From Martinezella lusitana (GTDB taxonomy: Bacteria > Pseudomonadota > Alphaproteobacteria > Rhizobiales > Rhizobiaceae), in NCBI RefSeq assembly GCF_016901135.1, contig NZ_JAFEVL010000061.1, positions 1 through 64,000 of the forward strand: DNA of 64,000 nucleotides. Direction: 5' to 3'. A model generated the notes under the pieces. It worked only from the letters and a program-made list of their open reading frames with translations. It did not search any database and was not told the origin of the DNA. The position numbers and the translations under genes are program-made. Position 1 is the first letter of the stretch, and every line of letters starts with the position of its first letter. This document shows, piece by piece, positions 33,392 to 42,169 of this stretch.

Positions 33392-34906
33392 CTAGTCGTG
33401 TTGCTGCAGCTGAAAGAGATGCTTGATGCGTGAGCTCAGCGAACTGACGGGAGTGCCGTGGACCAGCATATCGGCGTTGGCGAACAGATGGTGTTCGGCG
33501 TCGATGCGCTTCGCCATGATGGCACCCAACTCCTCGGCGAGGGCAGGTCTGTCATGCAAGAGCGGCGCCAGGCATTCCTCGCCGATTTCATAGGTGACGA
33601 CAAAGGTCAGGGCGCGGACCGTCCCGACTTCGCCTGTTCCCATCAACAGGCCGTTTTCGCCGAAATAATCGCCAGGCGCGAGCCGTGTCAGTTCGATCTG
33701 CCGATGCCCCTCGCGGCGGGTGATGCTGACGACGCCCGAGCGCACGATCGTCAGCGCGCGAAGCTGTGCGTCCTGTTCGGCGATGACCGCGTCCTTGCGA
33801 TAGGTGCGGCGCTGCATGCGCGACGCCAGATGCTCCTTTTCGTCTTCGGTCAGCGAGGAGAATAGCGGGATGTTGCTGACCAGCCGCCATGGCGTTCCGG
33901 GAGCGTGCTGTTGCTCCCCGGGGCTTTCCGCCTTGTGTTCCATCGGAAACGCGATCGTACCGGGAGGGCCGGCGAGTTTCAGGCCTGCGGCTTTCGAATG
34001 GCGATAGAGGAGATCATAGATCTCATTCTTTGCGCCCATCGTCTGCGAGATGTCGCGCACACGGAATGTGAGTTGTAGCTCTATCGCCTGGCCGTCGATC
34101 GAATTGATGGCAACGCTGGGTTCGGGTGTCTTCTGGATCGAGTTGCAACTGATCAACACGCTTTGCATCACATCGGCGACGATGCTTGGCAGGGTGGTCG
34201 GCTGAACGCGTACGGTGACGGTGGCGCCGTGGCTCTCGTCGGGCGAGGAGAGGTTGGTCAGCCGTGTCTTGGCAAGGACGCTGTTCGGGATGACCACCAG
34301 ATCGTTGGTGCCGTTCAGCAGCTGCGTAGCCCGCCAGTTGGTTTCCACGACACGGCCTTGAATATCGTTTTCGAGGACGATCCAGTCGCCGACGGAATAG
34401 GGCCGCCCGAGATTGAGGGCGATGCCGGAGAAGACATCGCTCAACGTGCTCTGCAATGCCAGGCCGAGAATGATGGCGAAGACGCCGGAGGTGGCGATCA
34501 GCGTGCCCACCGGAACGCTGAAGACGTCGGCGACAATGGAGAGAATGGCGCCGAGATAGATGACGCCAACGATCAGATCCTGCAGCAGCCGGCCCTCGCG
34601 CGGCTTGCGCTCGAAGATGAGGAACAGGCGCACGCAGGCGATCAGCACCCAGGCCCCGTTGATCCACCAGATTATCTTGGCGAAGCCGGTGAAGGTGCGC
34701 AGCGTCACCGACACCTGCGGCGGGCTTGGCTCATAGGGTATTATGCCGTGATAGAGCAGAAGCAGGGTCAGGCAGACGAAAAAGATAGCCTGCCCTATCA
34801 GCCGCCCGGCGCGCTGATGCCGTAGCATGACACGGCTGACGAATGTGCCGATGACCACCAGGATGCAGAACTGGACGATCGGATCATCGAGAAGTGCAAG
34901 GGACAT
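33392..34906 (-). CDS. Mechanosensitive channel (MscS family) with C-terminal cyclic-nucleotide-binding domain
   Basis: The product is 504 aa. About four transmembrane segments occupy residues 5-165; the pore-lining helix region is FAIILGLALQSTLSDVFSGIALN, followed by the MscS beta domain (GRPYSVGDWIVLENDIQGRVVETNWRATQLL, VVIPNSVLAKTRLTN) and the alpha/beta vestibule (to about 325). Residues about 345-460 are a cNMP-binding domain (IPLFSSLTEDEKEHLA, APGDYFGENGLLMG). It combines tension gating with a nucleotide sensor in one inner-membrane protein. Residues in the phosphate-binding cassette (FGENGLL) deviate from the classic FGE-x-A-L and no arginine follows closely, so nucleotide binding is uncertain. 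Confidence 0.85.
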   Translation of the reverse strand: MSLALLDDPIVQFCILVVIGTFVSRVMLRHQRAGRLIGQAIFFVCLTLLLLYHGIIPYEPSPPQVSVTLRTFTGFAKIIWWINGAWVLIACVRLFLIFERKPREGRLLQDLIVGVIYLGAILSIVADVFSVPVGTLIATSGVFAIILGLALQSTLSDVFSGIALNLGRPYSVGDWIVLENDIQGRVVETNWRATQLLNGTNDLVVIPNSVLAKTRLTNLSSPDESHGATVTVRVQPTTLPSIVADVMQSVLISCNSIQKTPEPSVAINSIDGQAIELQLTFRVRDISQTMGAKNEIYDLLYRHSKAAGLKLAGPPGTIAFPMEHKAESPGEQQHAPGTPWRLVSNIPLFSSLTEDEKEHLASRMQRRTYRKDAVIAEQDAQLRALTIVRSGVVSITRREGHRQIELTRLAPGDYFGENGLLMGTGEVGTVRALTFVVTYEIGEECLAPLLHDRPALAEELGAIMAKRIDAEHHLFANADMLVHGTPVSSLSSRIKHLFQLQQHD

Positions 34907-35022
34907 GGGGATTCGGCCGCACTCAATCTATCGGATGGGCGCTAAATTGGCATGAAAGGGTTAGCAATGCCATATGGTGATGAACAGGAACGTCTTCGTC
35001 CTCGACCGAAGCCTTGATAATT

Positions 35023-35040
35023 AGATGACGATTATCATCT
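35023..35040. promoter_or_regulatory. Inverted repeat upstream of the ketoglutarate semialdehyde dehydrogenase gene
   Basis: AGATGACGATTATCATCT has perfect 6-base arms (AGATGA/TCATCT). An overlapping pair GATAAT (35015) and ATTATC (35031) adds a second symmetry. It lies 77 bases before the start at 35117 and could be an operator; the regulator is not known. Confidence 0.4.
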
Positions 35041-35116
35041 TACATCTGTCATCCCGTCCTGCTATCAGCCTTCGACGGCGCACCTCCCGGCGCTTCGACA
35101 TCATCAAGGAATACCC

Positions 35117-36703
35117 ATGACACAGTCATTTGTGATTAGCGGCGATTTGCTGATCGGCGCAGAGTCGACCGGCGACAACAGAACCGCGCGCGCCATCAAC
35201 CCGGCGACCGGCGCGAAGCTGGAGCCGGCTTTCGCGATCGCGAGCGAGGCTGATGTGGCAAGGGCCTGCGAACTGGCCTCTCAGGCTTTCGACGTCTACC
35301 GCGCGACCAGCCCCGAGGAGCGGGCGGCATTTCTCGAAAAGATCGCTGACAATATCATTGATATCGGCGACGCGCTGATCGAGCGGGCGGCGGAGGAGAC
35401 CGGTCTGCCGCTGGCACGTCTGCAGGGCGAGCGCGGCCGCACCGTCGGCCAGCTTCGGCTGTTCGCGCAGGTGGTTCGCTCCGGCGAATGGCTCGATCTC
35501 CGCGTCGACCCGGCATTGCCGGAGCGCAAGCCGCTGCCGCGGCCCGATCTTCGCCTGCGTCAGATTCCGCTCGGCCCGGTCGCCGTCTTCGGCGCCAGCA
35601 ATTTCCCGCTCGCCTTCTCGGTCGCCGGCGGTGATACCGCGTCCGCGCTTGCCGCTGGGTGCCCGGTTGTCGTCAAGGGACATCTCGCCCATCCGGGCAC
35701 GGGCGAGCTGGTGGGACGCGCCATCCGCACCGCTGTGGCGGCCTGCGGCTTGCCCGAAGGCACGTTTTCGCTGCTGACCGGCGCCAATGAGACCGGCGCG
35801 GCGCTGGTGCGCGATCCGCGCATCAAGGCTGTCGGCTTCACCGGCTCGCGTGGCGGCGGCCTGGCGCTTGGCGCTATCGCCGCGGCGCGGCCGGAGCCGA
35901 TCCCCGTTTATGCCGAGATGAGCAGCGTCAATCCCGTTTTCCTGTTTCCGGCCGCACTTGCGGCACGGGCCGAGGCGATCGGCACGGGCTTCATCGAATC
36001 CCTGACGCTCGGTGCCGGCCAGTTCTGCACCAATCCCGGCCTGCTCTTCGCCATCGATGGTCCGGATCTCGATCGTTTCGTCGCAGCTGCCAGCGCGGCG
36101 CTCACCGGCCGCGCGCCGGCGCCGATGCTGACGCCAGGCATCCATGCTGCCTTCGACAAGGGCGTGGCTGCCCTGGCGGATCACGAGGCGGTCAAGACCG
36201 TCGCTCATGGCGCGCCGGCCGAGGGCGTTAACCGCAGCCCCGGCATCTTCTTCGAAACCGATGTCGAGCCCTTCCTTGCCGACGAGCGGCTCGGGCATGA
36301 GGTCTTCGGCGCGGCGGGCCTGCTGGTGCGCTGCAAGGACATCGACCAGATGATTGCGGTTGCCGAAAAGCTTGAGGGCCAGTTGACCGCCACGTTGCAG
36401 ATCGAGGCTGGCGATCACGCCGTTGCCGCAAAGCTGCTGCCGGTGCTGGAGCGCAAGGCCGGGCGCATTCTCGCCAATGGCTGGCCGACCGGCGTGGAAG
36501 TCTCCCACGCCATGGTGCATGGCGGGCCGTTCCCGGCGACATCGGACAGCCGCACGACGTCGGTCGGCACGCTCGCCATCCGTCGCTTCCTGCGCCCGGT
36601 ATCCTATCAGGACCTGCCGGAAGGGCTGCTGCCGGTGGAGCTGCGGGATGAAGGCATCAAGGGCCTGCCGCATCTGCTGGATGGCGTTCGCAAGGCACAT
36701 TGA
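35117..36703 (+). CDS. Aldehyde dehydrogenase, alpha-ketoglutarate semialdehyde dehydrogenase type
   Basis: The product is 528 aa; ATG 35117 follows AAGGAA. The catalytic residues of the ALDH superfamily are Asn162 (GASNFPLAFS), Lys187 (VVKGHLAHPGT), Glu267 (YAEMSSVNPVF) and the nucleophile Cys304 (GQFCTNPG). The sequence details, including HLAHPGTG and the long C-terminal region (SHAMVHGGPFPATSD), fit the group that oxidises 2,5-dioxopentanoate to 2-oxoglutarate at the end of L-arabinose, D-xylose, D-glucarate and hydroxyproline routes. NADP or NAD preference cannot be judged. It stands alone but is followed by a YWTD protein and a sugar-transport cluster. Confidence 0.85.
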   Translation: MTQSFVISGDLLIGAESTGDNRTARAINPATGAKLEPAFAIASEADVARACELASQAFDVYRATSPEERAAFLEKIADNIIDIGDALIERAAEETGLPLARLQGERGRTVGQLRLFAQVVRSGEWLDLRVDPALPERKPLPRPDLRLRQIPLGPVAVFGASNFPLAFSVAGGDTASALAAGCPVVVKGHLAHPGTGELVGRAIRTAVAACGLPEGTFSLLTGANETGAALVRDPRIKAVGFTGSRGGGLALGAIAAARPEPIPVYAEMSSVNPVFLFPAALAARAEAIGTGFIESLTLGAGQFCTNPGLLFAIDGPDLDRFVAAASAALTGRAPAPMLTPGIHAAFDKGVAALADHEAVKTVAHGAPAEGVNRSPGIFFETDVEPFLADERLGHEVFGAAGLLVRCKDIDQMIAVAEKLEGQLTATLQIEAGDHAVAAKLLPVLERKAGRILANGWPTGVEVSHAMVHGGPFPATSDSRTTSVGTLAIRRFLRPVSYQDLPEGLLPVELRDEGIKGLPHLLDGVRKAH

Positions 36704-36714
36704 ACGCTGGAGAG

Positions 36715-36764
36715 CCCCTCATCCGGCCTGTCGGCCACCTTCTCCCCGCTCGCGGGGAGAAGGG
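36715..36764. repeat. RIME/REP-type intergenic palindromic element
   Basis: CCCCTCATCCGGCCTGTCGG followed by CACCTTCTCCCCG-CTCG-CGGGGAGAAGG. The hairpin at 36738-36763 has perfect arms. The same left and right modules recur twice at 59346-59477. It matches the Rhizobium intergenic mosaic elements in layout, from memory. Confidence 0.7.
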
Positions 36765-36823
36765 GATAGTCGCCCCCGCAGCCTTCCATTCAGCTACCTG
36801 TTGGACGAGGGTACAGAGGTCGT

Positions 36824-36866
36824 TCCCTCTCCCGTCAGAACGGGGGGAGGGCTAGGGTGAGGGGCA
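36824..36866. repeat. Second palindromic intergenic module
   Basis: CCCTCTCCCGTCAGAACGGG then GGAGGGCTAGGGTGAGGGGC. The CCCTCTCCCG/CGGGGGGAGGG arms form a hairpin. Modules of this type often sit next to the CTCATCCG element in rhizobial genomes. It lies between the convergent stops at 36703 and 36896 and may also stop transcription. Confidence 0.5.
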
Positions 36867-36895
36867 ACCCCGCGACCTGAAGCCGGTTGGAGACC

Positions 36896-37816
36896 TCAAA
36901 CCACCGCGTAGACAATCCCGGTGAACGAACCCGCATGGTGAAGCAGCTCGCGTTCGCCCGAGCCGTCAAGGCTCGCTGAATAGAGATTGCCGCCGATATC
37001 GGTGAAGAACATGCGGTTACCAGGCAGGTCGAGCGACAGGCCGATACCTTCGTCGAGGCCCTCCAGGACGACTTCGGATGTTGCCGCGACATCGTCCATG
37101 CTGGCGCGGTTGACGGTATTCCCACGCGGAAGATTGCCGCGGTCGGTCCAGTAGATGGTGCGGGTGGCGAGATCGAGCTCGAGGTCGATCGGTTCCGGCA
37201 GCTTGTCGAGCAGGGTCTCAATATCGCTGCGTCTCGTTGCCGTCTCGTCTTCGGGAATGTCGATGCTGGCGCGGAGGATGCGTCCGAGACCGGCGTCCGG
37301 CGGTCCCTTCTGCGTCCAGTAGATCTGCCCGAGCGGCAGGTCGAGGGCGATGCCCACGCACCAGCGCTCGATATCGGCACTGTCCTGCGGACTGTCGCCG
37401 TTCTGCACCAGGGTTTCGATGTCGGAGCCGTCGATGTTGGCGCGCATGACACGCATGCCCTCGCGGTCGCACCAGTATAGCGTGCCGTTGTCGCGGTCGA
37501 TCTGGATCTGCTTCGGCGTGACCAGCGTGCTGCCCGGCGGGATCAGCGTGACATGGTTGCTGCCGTCGAGATTAATGCGCTCGATCGAGCCGTCATGGGC
37601 ATTGTAGTCGGTGCCCATTTCCGTCCAGTAGAGCCAGCCGTTCTCGCTGTCGACGAGAATGCCGTCCGGGCTGCGGCCCGGGCGCTGGATGATCAGCTTG
37701 AGGTCGGTTCCGTCGATGGCGGAGGACAGAATTCGTCCGTCGTTGATATCGAGGAAGAACAGTCGTTCGGTCTTTTCTCTGGGGGCGGCAGGCGTCCGTG
37801 CTTCTGCTTCAGACAT
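36896..37816 (-). CDS. Six-bladed YWTD (LDL-receptor repeat) beta-propeller protein
   Basis: The product is 306 aa. Repeated blades each carry a [YF]-[WF]-[TC]-[DE]-like strand: LFFLDINDGRILSSAIDG, LYWTEMGTDYN, LYWCDREGMRVMRANIDG, IYWTQKG, IYWTDRGN and MFFTDIGGNLYSASLDG. This is the LDL-receptor class B repeat. There is no signal peptide, unlike most members of this fold, so it should be cytosolic. It is divergent from a LacI regulator across a 250-base gap. In rhizobia such proteins appear within sugar-catabolic clusters; a lactonase-like or binding role is possible but no metal site is obvious. Confidence 0.75.
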   Translation of the reverse strand: MSEAEARTPAAPREKTERLFFLDINDGRILSSAIDGTDLKLIIQRPGRSPDGILVDSENGWLYWTEMGTDYNAHDGSIERINLDGSNHVTLIPPGSTLVTPKQIQIDRDNGTLYWCDREGMRVMRANIDGSDIETLVQNGDSPQDSADIERWCVGIALDLPLGQIYWTQKGPPDAGLGRILRASIDIPEDETATRRSDIETLLDKLPEPIDLELDLATRTIYWTDRGNLPRGNTVNRASMDDVAATSEVVLEGLDEGIGLSLDLPGNRMFFTDIGGNLYSASLDGSGERELLHHAGSFTGIVYAVV

Positions 37817-37978
37817 GAGAGCATCCTTTCAAAGGGTCGGATCTGCGGATCACAGCGGCAATCATGGCATCGGTTGATGACAGCATCATTCGCGCTGTGA
37901 TCCGTTGAAGATCTGTTGCGTCGCAGCAAAGATCAAGGGCGCAGATGTCACGGCTGGATCGGACTAGCGTCAAATAAC

Positions 37979-37992
37979 TGTAATCGATTTGA
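37979..37992. promoter_or_regulatory. LacI-type operator candidate between the YWTD and LacI genes
   Basis: TGTAATCGATTTGA is symmetric around a central CG at 10 of 14 positions, with AATCGATT as core. It lies 75 bases before the LacI start and 163 bases from the YWTD start. LacI-family operators are usually even palindromes centred on CG. Confidence 0.4.
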
Positions 37993-38066
37993 TATAAATC
38001 CCCGCCATTCCCCATGGGCGATGTCAGCCTTGATGCTGAAATCCGAAGCCGGAGGTGCTTGATATC

Positions 38067-39050
38067 TTGTCGACGCTCCAGCAGGTCGCTTTTCGTGCAG
38101 GTTGTTCGGTTGCGACCGCCAGCCGGGTGCTGAACCGCAACGGTCCCGTCAGCGATGAGATGGTGCGCCGGGTGCGTCGGGCGGCGGCGGAGCTCGGCTA
38201 TCGCGCCGGCGGCCGCGCCGGCAATCGACGGCCGGCGATCGGCGTGCTCATTCCCAGCATCACCAATCCGGTGTTTGCGGCGTCGTTGTCCAGCATTCAG
38301 AACAGGGCTCTTCACGCGGGTCACAGCGTGCTGATCGCGCAATCGAATTACGATCCGGCCCAGGAGGCGGATGCTGTCGCGTCATTGCTCCAGCAGCAGC
38401 CGACCGGCCTCATCCTCACCGTCTGCGATCCCGAACGCAGCCCGGCTCTGTCTTCCGCCCTGCCGCCGACCGTGCTGCTCGGCAACCTGCCGACCGCCCG
38501 CTTCACCGCAGCCGTCGCGACCGACAACTTCGGCGCCGGCCGGGATCTGACCGATCATCTCCTGCACAAGGGACATCGTCGTATCCTGTTCATCGCCGGT
38601 CATTTCTCCGCCTCGGATCGGGCCAGGCAGCGCTATCTCGGCTACATCAAGGCGATGCAGGAGGCAGATCAACCGCCGCTCGACGCCCTGGAGATTTCCT
38701 TCATCCATAATGTAGAGCAGCTCGATCTCTCGGATGTTGTATCGCGCCTGAAGCCGACTGCGATCATAGCCTCGAATGATCTGCTGGCCTTCGGTGTCAT
38801 GGGCGCGCTACGGCGTCAGGGACTGTCGATCCCGCGCGATATCTCAGTGGCCGGTTTCGACGGAATCTCTCTCGGCCTGCTGATGGAGGTGTCGCTGACG
38901 ACGGTGGAGATACCGGATGGGACCATGGGGGCGGCGGCGGCCTCGCTGCTGCTCGATATGGCAGAGAATGCCGCGCCGCCGCGCCATCTGACGGTGCCCT
39001 ATCGGTTGCGGCCGGGCGGAACCGTGCGCGATCTCACCATTCAATCCTAA
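38067..39050 (+). CDS. LacI-family transcriptional regulator
   Basis: The product is 327 aa from TTG 38067; GGAGG at 38051-38055 is 11 bases upstream, and a GTG at 38055 overlaps that Shine-Dalgarno sequence. The helix-turn-helix (TLQQVAFRAGCSVATASRVLNRNG) is at residues 3-25, followed by the hinge and the sugar-binding domain (IGVLIPSITNPVFA, LLGNLPTARF, TDNFGAGRDL, AIIASNDLLAFGVM, VAGFDGI). It lies beside the ABC operon transcribed in the opposite direction and the YWTD gene, one or both of which it may control. Confidence 0.85.
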   Translation: MSTLQQVAFRAGCSVATASRVLNRNGPVSDEMVRRVRRAAAELGYRAGGRAGNRRPAIGVLIPSITNPVFAASLSSIQNRALHAGHSVLIAQSNYDPAQEADAVASLLQQQPTGLILTVCDPERSPALSSALPPTVLLGNLPTARFTAAVATDNFGAGRDLTDHLLHKGHRRILFIAGHFSASDRARQRYLGYIKAMQEADQPPLDALEISFIHNVEQLDLSDVVSRLKPTAIIASNDLLAFGVMGALRRQGLSIPRDISVAGFDGISLGLLMEVSLTTVEIPDGTMGAAAASLLLDMAENAAPPRHLTVPYRLRPGGTVRDLTIQS

Positions 39051-39070
39051 CCGATTTGCGCGCACGAAAA

Positions 39071-39095
39071 CGCCGCCTCCCGAAGAGAGGCGGCG
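39071..39095 (-). terminator. Terminator between the LacI gene and the ABC operon
   Basis: CGCCGCCTC and GAGGCGGCG are perfect 9-base arms around CCGAAGA. On the minus strand the stem is followed by TTTTCG, so it mainly ends the ABC transporter operon coming from the right. Confidence 0.7.
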
Positions 39096-39121
39096 CCAAG
39101 GCTTGAGATCCGATCCGAAGA

Positions 39122-40387
39122 TCAGCTGCGCGGCAGCATGCCTTCGACGTCGGAAGCGGCGTCGTCAAGCGCTTCCTTCGGCGTGGCCGAGCCGTCGACG
39201 ATGCGCGACAGGTTGTCGACGATGGTCTGCGTGACCTTGACACCATTGGCACCGGGGAAGGCGTACCAGGGGATCATGACCGACATCTGGCTGAGGCTGG
39301 CCTGGAACAGCGGGTTCTTCTTGTAGAAATCGCCGAGATAGTCGGCCGACTTGGCGGCAAGTTCGTTGTTCGGAACGTAGCCGGTACCGGGAACGACGAC
39401 GGATGCGCCATAGGGGCCGGCGGCGAACTTGGCGAACTTCCAGGCGGCGTCTTCCTTGACCGGATCATGGGTCAGGATGACGACAGCGTTGCCGCCTGTG
39501 GGAAGGCGGCCGTTGACCGGATCGATCAGCGGAATCTTGGCGGTGCGCAGGTCGAACTTGGTGCCGACATTCTTGATCGTATTGACCAGCGCACCGGTGG
39601 TCTGGAATTCGAAGCCGACCTTGCCGGCAGCGAAGGCCTGTTCGCCGGCAGCCTTGGTGAAGACCGGCATGCCGCCTTCCTTGACGAAGCGCTCGATCAT
39701 CTCGACGGCCTTCTGTCCCTCAGGACCGTTGAAGGCGACCTTGCTTTCGTCGTCGCTGAGCATCTTGCCGCCGGCGCCGAAGAGCAGGGCGGAGAACATC
39801 CAGTCGTCGCCCTGCCAACGGAAGTCCATGCCGTCGACGCCGTTGCCGAGCGCCTTGATCTTGGCCGACAGAGCAATGACTTCGTCCCAGGTCTTCGGCG
39901 GGTTGTCCGGGTTGCCGCCAGCGGCTTTCACCAGGTCGGCATTGTAGTACATGATCGGGTTGGACGTCGCGAAGGCGAGGCCGACCTGCTTGCCCTTGAC
40001 CTGGGCGAGCTTCAGGATCGTGTCGGAGAAGCCCTGCTCGGCCATGTTGCCGTCTTTCTTGACGAGCGGTCCGAGATCGACGGCGACATTGCGCTCGTCC
40101 ATCATGCGCAGGCGGTTAAGGCCGATGAAAGTGACATCGGGCATCTCGCTCGTGCCGGCCTGGCGCAGAATGGTCTGGATGCCTTCCTCATAGGTCGCCG
40201 AGGGAGCGGCAAACTGGATCTTGATGTCGGGATTTTCTTCCATGAACTTCTTGGAGATCGTGTCCATCACGTTCTTGAAGAAGCCGGGCATGGGATAGTG
40301 AACCGTCAAGGTCGTCTCGGCGTAGGCCGGGACCGACACGACCATCGAAATGGCCGCGGCGGCGAGAATCTGGGTGATATGCTTCAT
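39122..40387 (-). CDS. ABC transporter solute-binding protein (UgpB-like, family 1)
   Basis: The product is 421 aa with a signal peptide at residues 1-23 (ITQILAAAAISMVVSVPAYA). The mature protein has family-1 features: VMDTISKKFMEENPDIKIQF, ILRQAGTSEMPDVTFIGLNRL, YYNADLVKAAGGNP, PKTWDEVIALSAKIKA, GKVGFEFQTTGALV. These resemble glycerol-3-phosphate/sugar binding proteins of the UgpB type. It is the last gene of a five-gene operon beginning at 44158, in which the first gene is a phosphodiesterase, so a phosphorylated or phosphodiester ligand is plausible. High expression of the last gene is helped by its own ribosome site (GGAGAACGAGCG). Confidence 0.88.
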   Translation of the reverse strand: MKHITQILAAAAISMVVSVPAYAETTLTVHYPMPGFFKNVMDTISKKFMEENPDIKIQFAAPSATYEEGIQTILRQAGTSEMPDVTFIGLNRLRMMDERNVAVDLGPLVKKDGNMAEQGFSDTILKLAQVKGKQVGLAFATSNPIMYYNADLVKAAGGNPDNPPKTWDEVIALSAKIKALGNGVDGMDFRWQGDDWMFSALLFGAGGKMLSDDESKVAFNGPEGQKAVEMIERFVKEGGMPVFTKAAGEQAFAAGKVGFEFQTTGALVNTIKNVGTKFDLRTAKIPLIDPVNGRLPTGGNAVVILTHDPVKEDAAWKFAKFAAGPYGASVVVPGTGYVPNNELAAKSADYLGDFYKKNPLFQASLSQMSVMIPWYAFPGANGVKVTQTIVDNLSRIVDGSATPKEALDDAASDVEGMLPRS

Positions 40388-40412
40388 CGCTCGTTCTCCT
40401 GTTTCGAACCGG

Positions 40413-41249
40413 TCAGCCTTTGAGACCGGTCATGGTGATGCCCTCGACGAAACGCTTCTGTGCAAGCAGGAATGCGACGACGAGAGGAAGGGTGATGATC
40501 AGGGTTGCCGCCATGAGTGCGCCGTAGTCGTCGCCGGCTTCGGCGGCGCGGAAATACATGAGGCCCAGCGGCGGCGTGGCGTAGTCCGGCTTGCTGATGA
40601 CGATCAGCGGCCAGTAGAGGTCGTTCCAGTGCGCGACGACCGAGAAGATCGCAAAGGCTGTCACCGCCGGCCAGGCATTCGGCACGATGACGCGGGCGAC
40701 GATGCCAAGCTCGGACATGCCGTCGAGGCGGGCGGCGTGGATGAGATCATCAGGCATGGCGCGGAAGAACTGCAGGAACATGAAGATCGCAAAGACCGAG
40801 ATCGAGAAGGGCGCGACCAGGGCTGTATAGCTGTTCAGCAGCGACAGGCTGTTGAAGCCGACATAGAGCGGCAGCGCGGTGGCGTGGATCGGGATCAGCA
40901 GGCCGAGCATGACCAGCACCATCATCGTGCGTGCCGCCGGGAATTTCAGCTTGGCCATCGCATAGGCGCAGGGAATGGCGATCAGCACCTGGAAGAAGAA
41001 GATCAGGCCGCAGACGAGGACGCCGTTGAACAGCAGCCTGCCCATATCAACCTTGCTCAGCGCCTTGGTGATGTTCTCGACATAGAAGAAATGCGTCGGG
41101 ATCAGCCTCAGTGCCGAGGTGAAGATGTCGTCCTGCGCCTTGCCCGCGGTCGAGATCATGAAGATATAGGGCGCGAGGAAGACGAGGGAGCCGAGGATCA
41201 GCACCGAGAGGCGCAGGATGCGGCCGGGAGTGAAGCCTGTGGAGGTCAT
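40413..41249 (-). CDS. ABC transporter permease (MalG/UgpE-like)
   Basis: The product is 278 aa from ATG 41249, which overlaps the upstream permease stop as ATGA; the longer open frame upstream is a shadow of that gene. Six transmembrane helices are present. The EAA loop reads IHAARLDGMSELGIVARVIVPNAWPAV. The C-terminus ends in FVEGITMTGLKG, the usual end of this subfamily. It is the second channel half of the importer. Confidence 0.9.
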   Translation of the reverse strand: MTSTGFTPGRILRLSVLILGSLVFLAPYIFMISTAGKAQDDIFTSALRLIPTHFFYVENITKALSKVDMGRLLFNGVLVCGLIFFFQVLIAIPCAYAMAKLKFPAARTMMVLVMLGLLIPIHATALPLYVGFNSLSLLNSYTALVAPFSISVFAIFMFLQFFRAMPDDLIHAARLDGMSELGIVARVIVPNAWPAVTAFAIFSVVAHWNDLYWPLIVISKPDYATPPLGLMYFRAAEAGDDYGALMAATLIITLPLVVAFLLAQKRFVEGITMTGLKG

Positions 41250-42169
41250 GTGTAATGCACCTGCCGGTCCTGGACGCGATATTGCAGGAAGGTCAGCACG
41301 ACGAGAATGGCGAGAAAGACCGTCGTCATCGCCGAGGCATAGCCGACCCTGAGGTAGACGAAGCCTTCCTGGTAGATGGTGAAGAGCAGCACCTCCGAGG
41401 CATGGTTCGGGCCGCCCTCGGTCAGCGCCTTGACGGTATCGAAAACCTTGACCGCGTTGATGATGCTGATGGTCGTGACGAACAGCGTCGTCGGTCCGAG
41501 CATCGGCCATGTGACGAGCCAGAAACGGTCGAACCCGGATTTCGCGCCGTCAACCTCGGCTGCGGCATAGAGCTCGCGCGGGATGGCGGTGAGGCCGGCG
41601 AGAAACAGCACCATGTTGAAGCCGACCGATTGCCAGACGCCGATGATCGACAGGCTGTAGAGCGCCGTCGCCGAGGAGCCGAGCCAGTTTGGCCCCGGCA
41701 GGCCGATTTCGGCGAGCATGGCATTGATCGGGCCGATTGTGGGATGGAAGAGGTACTGCCATACGGTCGCCATCGCGACGATCAGCGAGGCCACGGGCAG
41801 GAAATAGGCCGTGCGGAAGAAGCTGCGGCCGATGCCTTCGCTCTCGATCAGCAGCGCAACACCGAGGCCGAGCACGATCGAGACAGGTGCGACGATCGCC
41901 GTATAGACCGTCGTGTTCCAGAGCGATTTCATAAAGGCGCGATCTTTCAGCAGATGCGCATAGTTCTCGAAGGCGGCGAAGCGCAAGCTCTTGTCGCCGA
42001 GCTGGAAATCCGTGAAGCCGAGAACGACGACGGCGACGATCGGCACCAGGATGAACAGCACGATCAGGATGATGGCGGGCAGCGCGAAGAGGAGTGCGGT
42101 GCGGGCTTCGCTGCGTTCGCGCGCCGCTGCCGTCCGCATCGGCAAGGAGGTAGCGGCAATGCTAGCCAT
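41246..42169 (-). CDS. ABC transporter permease (MalF/UgpA-like)
   Basis: The product is 307 aa from ATG 42169, which overlaps the ATPase gene by 8 bases. Six transmembrane helices begin with LFALPAIILIVLFILVPIVAVVVLG. The EAA loop reads YAAAEVDGAKSGFDRFWLVTWPMLGPT. It pairs with the following MalG-like product; the overlaps on both sides show tight translational coupling. Confidence 0.9.
   Translation of the reverse strand: MASIAATSLPMRTAAARERSEARTALLFALPAIILIVLFILVPIVAVVVLGFTDFQLGDKSLRFAAFENYAHLLKDRAFMKSLWNTTVYTAIVAPVSIVLGLGVALLIESEGIGRSFFRTAYFLPVASLIVAMATVWQYLFHPTIGPINAMLAEIGLPGPNWLGSSATALYSLSIIGVWQSVGFNMVLFLAGLTAIPRELYAAAEVDGAKSGFDRFWLVTWPMLGPTTLFVTTISIINAVKVFDTVKALTEGGPNHASEVLLFTIYQEGFVYLRVGYASAMTTVFLAILVVLTFLQYRVQDRQVHYT

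Noticed and set aside
35126..36700. 524-codon open frame antisense to the ketoglutarate semialdehyde dehydrogenase gene
   Set aside because: It mirrors a strongly conserved GC-rich gene; the translation is Arg/Gln/His-rich with no family features and no Shine-Dalgarno sequence.
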